Assembly (NCBI GenBank): GCA_022424925.1
Contig: JAKMGM010000025.1
Span: forward strand, 1-18,100
DNA: 18,100 bases
Direction of reading: 5' to 3'
DNA from: Candidatus Poseidoniaceae archaeon
GTDB taxonomy: Archaea; Thermoplasmatota; Poseidoniia; Poseidoniales; Poseidoniaceae
Positions 14,769-18,100 of the stretch are shown piece after piece. The position numbers were made by a program, and so were the translations under genes. The first letter of the stretch is position 1; each line of letters begins with the position of its first letter. The notes beneath the pieces are model-generated. The model made no database searches. It was given only the letters and a program-made list of their open reading frames with translations, and was not told the origin of the DNA.

Positions 14769-14844
14769 GAGCCGACCAATGAGACCCACTTCTTTTCTTC
14801 ATCGGTTGATTTCGAAGCGTGGAGAGGCGTGGGTGAACGAACGC

Positions 14845-16101
14845 TCATGCCTTTTCGAAGTTCAACGATTCCAGCACCTGTTGGGCAACATGTTCAGCGG
14901 AAAGGAGCGCTCCCTCGACGCTACCGTGCACCGTGTGGTCACCACAAGCATAGGAACGGTCGGAAGCCACAGGCCGACCGGTGAGGTTGGTCTTAGCACC
15001 AACTTCCGGCAGGGCATGTTCAATGTGCTGAGTCGCTAAGTTCTGCCAAGCGTCAACTTGACTTCCGAACCATGAACGCAACTCGTTAACTGCTGCATCC
15101 TCGACACCTTCGGCAGTGGTTATACCTCGAGCTTGAGCAGTTTCACCGACAACAGTAACCGTGACCAGCGAGCGGCCTTCGGGCGCATAACTTGGTTGCA
15201 CATCAGAGGGTACTGCAATATGTGCAATCAATTGATTCTGAATCTTGACATCACCGTTCAACATGATATGTTTGGAGGTGAACGGTGAAGAAGGGGCGTT
15301 AAAATGCAGCGTCCAAACATGTCGCTTGCTCTCACTCCGCCGAGGATTATAGGCATGAACGATAGCGTCGAAGGTATGCGATGAACCGTTGATGTTGAGG
15401 GTCGAAGAGTCGACGACTTCCACTTCAGAGTTCAAGTGAATCCGGTCGATGCCGATGGTTTCAGCAAGATACTGCGGCGCTGCGGCAATGCCGTCTTTTG
15501 GGAGAATCATGTTACCTTCAGACATCATACGGAACACAAAACGAAACATTCGCTCATTGGTTCGCAGTTCATTTTCAAGGAAAATACCCGAAAACAATGG
15601 ATAGAAGAAACGGTCAAACATGGATTGAGAAAAACCTCTTCGTTGGAGCATTGTGCGTGAATCCTCATCACCGCCTTCGAACACTCGCTCAAGGTTTCCT
15701 CGGCGTACTGCGAATCGCAATCGAGCAACCCGCAACAAATCAAACGGCGAGGCAAAGCCGTTCAAACCACCCATGAGCCCCTGAAGAGGACGGCGAAAGG
15801 GGTCGGCTAATCGCCAAAACTTGGGCTTACCTTTTTTGTGCTGGACGACAACGGCACCAGGTTCAAACGCTTTGGCACCAAGTTGCTTGAAGTCAAACGC
15901 CCGTTGGGAAGTTGGGTAAGCAGACTGCATCACGTGAAAACCGTGATCGAGAAGAAAACCGTCGACGTGGTCGGTCATCATTCGTCCACCAATACGTGGT
16001 GCTTTTTCGTACACTTGGACGTCGAAGCCTGCTTCTTTGAGAATCGATGCGCATCGAAGACCGGAGATTCCGGCACCTAGAACGGCAATTGATTGGCTCA
16101 A
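14845..16101 (-). CDS. FAD-dependent amine oxidase/desaturase-type oxidoreductase
   Basis: 418 residues. The N-terminus has the Rossmann dinucleotide motif VLGAGISGLR (about 7-16), then VQVYEKAPRIGGRM (28-41), the second flavin-binding signature of the amine oxidase/protoporphyrinogen oxidase/phytoene desaturase superfamily. LDHGFHVMQSAYPTS (about 51-65) and FEPGAVVV place it in a widespread uncharacterised subgroup. The C-terminal YACGDHTVHGSVEGALLSAE (384-403) is the flavin-contacting end motif. The substrate is not evident: a polyamine, isoprenoid or porphyrin-like molecule is possible. The start is TTG at 16101, preceded by GAGGTGG that overlaps the stop of the UbiB-like gene, with only 9 bases between the genes. 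That arrangement implies translational coupling and a shared pathway. Confidence 0.88.
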   Translation of the reverse strand: MSQSIAVLGAGISGLRCASILKEAGFDVQVYEKAPRIGGRMMTDHVDGFLLDHGFHVMQSAYPTSQRAFDFKQLGAKAFEPGAVVVQHKKGKPKFWRLADPFRRPLQGLMGGLNGFASPFDLLRVARLRFAVRRGNLERVFEGGDEDSRTMLQRRGFSQSMFDRFFYPLFSGIFLENELRTNERMFRFVFRMMSEGNMILPKDGIAAAPQYLAETIGIDRIHLNSEVEVVDSSTLNINGSSHTFDAIVHAYNPRRSESKRHVWTLHFNAPSSPFTSKHIMLNGDVKIQNQLIAHIAVPSDVQPSYAPEGRSLVTVTVVGETAQARGITTAEGVEDAAVNELRSWFGSQVDAWQNLATQHIEHALPEVGAKTNLTGRPVASDRSYACGDHTVHGSVEGALLSAEHVAQQVLESLNFEKA

Positions 16102-16110
16102 CCCACCACC

Positions 16111-17328
16111 TCAAATGTTCAATTTTTCTTTGAACTCTTCCAAGAATGGACCCATCGATTGGATCAGCAGAGCGTCGGGATGGGTTCGAATGACAAGCCC
16201 GTCGAGGTACATGAGGGCACGAATAATCGGGAATGCTTCTTCGCCAAAATTAGCTCCTGCATGCTCAACTGCAGCCCGGACGGTCTTCATCATGATACGG
16301 GTGAGGCTCTGTTCACCAACTGGTTTGTTCTCAAAGTCGTGGTAAATCTCACCCATTGTAGCATAGTATTTCTTGAGTTTCTTTTCGTTTGGTGACATCT
16401 CGGTCATTGCGAGAAGCGCCGTGAATGCTTCATGCCGTTCTTGACGCGAAAGGTGGTCGAAAAACGTGAACAGTGAGTGAGCCACATGTTGAGGCGCATG
16501 GCAAATCGCACCGTTGTCTATGAAAACGAATCGCCCGTCTTTGTCAACGATACAATTACCGGGATGAAGGTCGCCGTGGAAGGTTCCAATGCCGAACAAG
16601 AACGCCCCGTGTATTCTGAAGAATTGGAGCAGGAAGTCCCAACTGAGCGATTGTTGCTCTATGCCTTCTTCAAGTGACATGCCTTCAACGAATTCCGAGA
16701 CCAAGATATCTTGATTCGAAAGTTCAGGATAATACACTGGGAAACGGAGCAGAGACATCTCAAAATCGTTGGACAGTGATGTTTGTATTGCTTTCAATTC
16801 TTCAGCACCTTTGATTTCGTTGCGAAGGTCAAGTTCGCGCAACGTATAATCGGCAACGTGATTGATCAGTGCCATTGGATTACCGACTTTGCGAAGTTTC
16901 GGAGCAAAAATAAGGAAGATACGCAACCATCGGCGCATTCGAACCACTTCTTTCTTGAACTCCACGGCGTTGGTTTGCTTGATGAATTTGATAACCACTT
17001 CTTCTCCAGTTTTCAGTCGACCTCGGTGGACTTGTCCGACTGATGCCGCAGCGAGCGGTTCATCATCAATGAATTCAAACGCATCGCTGAAACCTTCTGG
17101 CGCTTTGAGGGCAATCGTTTCGTGGAGGTTTTCGGATTCGATGGATGCTGCATGTTGATACAGTTGCTGAAGTTGTCGGCACTTTTCAACCCCGAGTAGG
17201 TCCGGTCGCAGAGCAAATATCTGCGCCAGTTTGACTGCAATCAAGCCTTGGCGCTGAATCCAGTCGAGGTCTGCGGGTTTTTTACGAAGAATCTGTCGCA
17301 TGAAGCGAAAAAACGTAAATGCTCGCAT
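16111..17328 (-). CDS. ABC1/UbiB-family atypical kinase or ATPase
   Basis: 405 residues of the AarF/UbiB/COQ8 family, which supports quinone or other isoprenoid lipid metabolism. The N-terminal signature QGLIAVKLAQIFALRPDLL (27-45) corresponds to the family's KxGQ motif but reads KLAQ. The Ala-rich nucleotide loop is AAASVGQVHRG (93-103) and the lysine of VIKF is K114. The catalytic loop is HGDLHPGN (241-248) and the metal site IDNGA (260-264), where DFG is usual. The protein ends soon after the kinase fold and lacks the C-terminal membrane spans many members have, so it is shorter than the common 500-550 residues. ATG at 17328 has no ribosome site but lies 5 bases after a perfect inverted repeat. 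The gene is directly followed by the FAD oxidoreductase. Confidence 0.9.
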   Translation of the reverse strand: MRAFTFFRFMRQILRKKPADLDWIQRQGLIAVKLAQIFALRPDLLGVEKCRQLQQLYQHAASIESENLHETIALKAPEGFSDAFEFIDDEPLAAASVGQVHRGRLKTGEEVVIKFIKQTNAVEFKKEVVRMRRWLRIFLIFAPKLRKVGNPMALINHVADYTLRELDLRNEIKGAEELKAIQTSLSNDFEMSLLRFPVYYPELSNQDILVSEFVEGMSLEEGIEQQSLSWDFLLQFFRIHGAFLFGIGTFHGDLHPGNCIVDKDGRFVFIDNGAICHAPQHVAHSLFTFFDHLSRQERHEAFTALLAMTEMSPNEKKLKKYYATMGEIYHDFENKPVGEQSLTRIMMKTVRAAVEHAGANFGEEAFPIIRALMYLDGLVIRTHPDALLIQSMGPFLEEFKEKLNI

Positions 17329-17333
17329 GATTG

Positions 17334-17353
17334 TAAGTCGAAACGCCGACTTA
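17334..17353. repeat. Perfect 7-bp inverted repeat in a short intergenic gap
   Basis: TAAGTCG (17334-17340), a six-base loop AAACGC, then CGACTTA (17347-17353) form a perfect hairpin in the 37-base gap between two minus-strand genes, ending 5 bases before the UbiB-like start codon. It could attenuate, end or process the upstream message, or bind a regulator. No T-run follows on the minus strand, so an intrinsic terminator is not favoured. Confidence 0.45.
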
Positions 17354-17365
17354 TCAAAGGATGTT

Positions 17366-18100
17366 TTAATCCGAATCTTCTTCAGGCTCTTCGTCGATGA
17401 AAATCAAGGTGTAGCGCCATGTTGGCTCGTCACTGTCCTCAACTGCTTCTCTGCGTACACGGACATTACCGGTATCCGGATAACGTGATAGAAGCGCACC
17501 TTGAATGATACCGTCGTCAAGTTCCCACAGCGGCAGAGCTTCTTGGTCCTCCATGTTGGCAGGGTGAGCGAGTCGAACGATGATGTGGAAGAACGGGTCG
17601 CTGTCGTAGTCAAGTTCGCCAAGGCCCGCATGCTCCCACCAGTCCATGAGTTCGTTCAAATATTCAACATGGCCCTCTATCTTTCGAAGACTGAATGTCA
17701 GTTCTTCGCCGATACGCTGCCCGACTTGACGAAGCATGGTACTGATGTCGATGCCGAGTTGGTTGAGGCTCTGGACCGTTCCTTCTTGAAGCGCAGCTCG
17801 GGCTTGGTTGATGCCTCGAGTTGAAGCAAGGAAGGATTCGGGATTGAACGGTGTATCCTTCTCGGGCAGGTCTGTGCTGACTTGCAAAGCATCGCGGAAC
17901 TGATCAAGAAACGAACCCTGACCAACAGTTAATCTGAGCGGGTCGACAATTCGTTCTTCTGTGAACCTCTTTTTGGCGCTTTGAAAGTCCACAGCTTTGC
18001 TCCATATTGCGGAAACAAAATCGGAATGGGAACTGCTGAAAACATCGGAGTTGATTACCAGGGCAGCATCCTCACGACCGCGACCTACTGGGTTCTCTTC
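17366..18100 (-). CDS. Hypothetical protein, N-terminus cut off by the window edge
   Basis: The frame is open from the right edge (18100) to the stop at 17366, giving 244 visible residues. A GTG at 17992 could be read as a start, but the 36 codons upstream of it are open and protein-like (EENPVGRGREDAALVINSDV and onward), so the gene most likely begins outside the window. Visible features are a soluble mixed helix/strand protein, a Gln/Leu-rich helix (about 95-130) that could be coiled, DPFFHIIVRLAHPAN, a YPDTGNVRVRRE strand segment, and a very acidic end EEPEEDSD. I recognise no family and see no catalytic motif. It lies 37 bases upstream of the UbiB-like gene on the same strand and may be cotranscribed, although a stem-loop lies between them. 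Confidence 0.7.
   Translation of the reverse strand, partial: EENPVGRGREDAALVINSDVFSSSHSDFVSAIWSKAVDFQSAKKRFTEERIVDPLRLTVGQGSFLDQFRDALQVSTDLPEKDTPFNPESFLASTRGINQARAALQEGTVQSLNQLGIDISTMLRQVGQRIGEELTFSLRKIEGHVEYLNELMDWWEHAGLGELDYDSDPFFHIIVRLAHPANMEDQEALPLWELDDGIIQGALLSRYPDTGNVRVRREAVEDSDEPTWRYTLIFIDEEPEEDSD

Noticed and set aside
14577..14984. 135-residue plus-strand frame across the junction of the metallo-hydrolase and oxidoreductase genes
   Set aside because: It overlaps two well-supported minus-strand genes and has no recognisable features.
17366..17992. Complete 208-residue gene starting at GTG 17992
   Set aside because: The same frame is open and protein-like up to the window edge at 18100, so the gene is more likely truncated by the window than started by this GTG.
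1..18100. CRISPR arrays, insertion sequences, integrases or attachment sites
   Set aside because: No regularly spaced direct repeats, transposase or integrase motifs, or terminal inverted repeats were seen; the gene content is that of a core chromosome.

Overview
The window looks like a planktonic euryarchaeon of the Thermoplasmatota side, most probably Marine Group II/III (Poseidoniales-like). The evidence is an Orc1/Cdc6 initiator, an archaeal-type class I fructose-bisphosphate aldolase, an archaeal PPAT fused to a GTP-dependent dephospho-CoA kinase, an archaeal-type S-adenosylhomocysteine hydrolase, TATA-like boxes about 25 nt upstream of some start codons, and a very large Asp/Gly-repeat surface protein of the kind such genomes carry. 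The lineage is inferred from gene content; no rRNA is present.

Layout. Bases 1-49 hold what may be the tail of an upstream gene, then about 490 bases with no convincing gene. 542-1468 (+) is the aldolase. 1533-4751 (+) is a 1072-residue membrane-anchored surface protein: signal peptide, a seven-repeat propeller that seems inserted into a split IPT/TIG domain, 13 calcium-binding thrombospondin-3-like repeats, one membrane span and a short tail with a WW-like motif. 4827-6101 (-) is S-adenosylhomocysteine hydrolase and 6179-6508 (-) a small winged-helix protein. A 273-base divergent intergenic region with helically phased TAACTA boxes separates it from 6782-9304 (+), an 840-residue winged-helix protein of unknown function.

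9305-9695 has no credible gene but many complementary segments, including a long-range pairing, and is best read as a structured RNA locus. 9696-10715 (+) encodes the last two steps of CoA synthesis in one chain and overlaps by 4 bases a membrane-associated family 2 glycosyltransferase (10712-11842).

From 11845 to the right edge everything is on the minus strand: a four-span membrane protein, Orc1/Cdc6 with an AT-rich repeat-bearing upstream region that is a candidate replication origin, an RNase Z-like metallo-beta-lactamase, an FAD-dependent oxidoreductase coupled to an ABC1/UbiB-type kinase, and a hypothetical protein that runs off the window.

Most of this is housekeeping metabolism and replication. 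The least explained parts are the structured RNA at about 9327-9660, the 840-residue winged-helix protein with its phased boxes, and the domain architecture of the surface protein.
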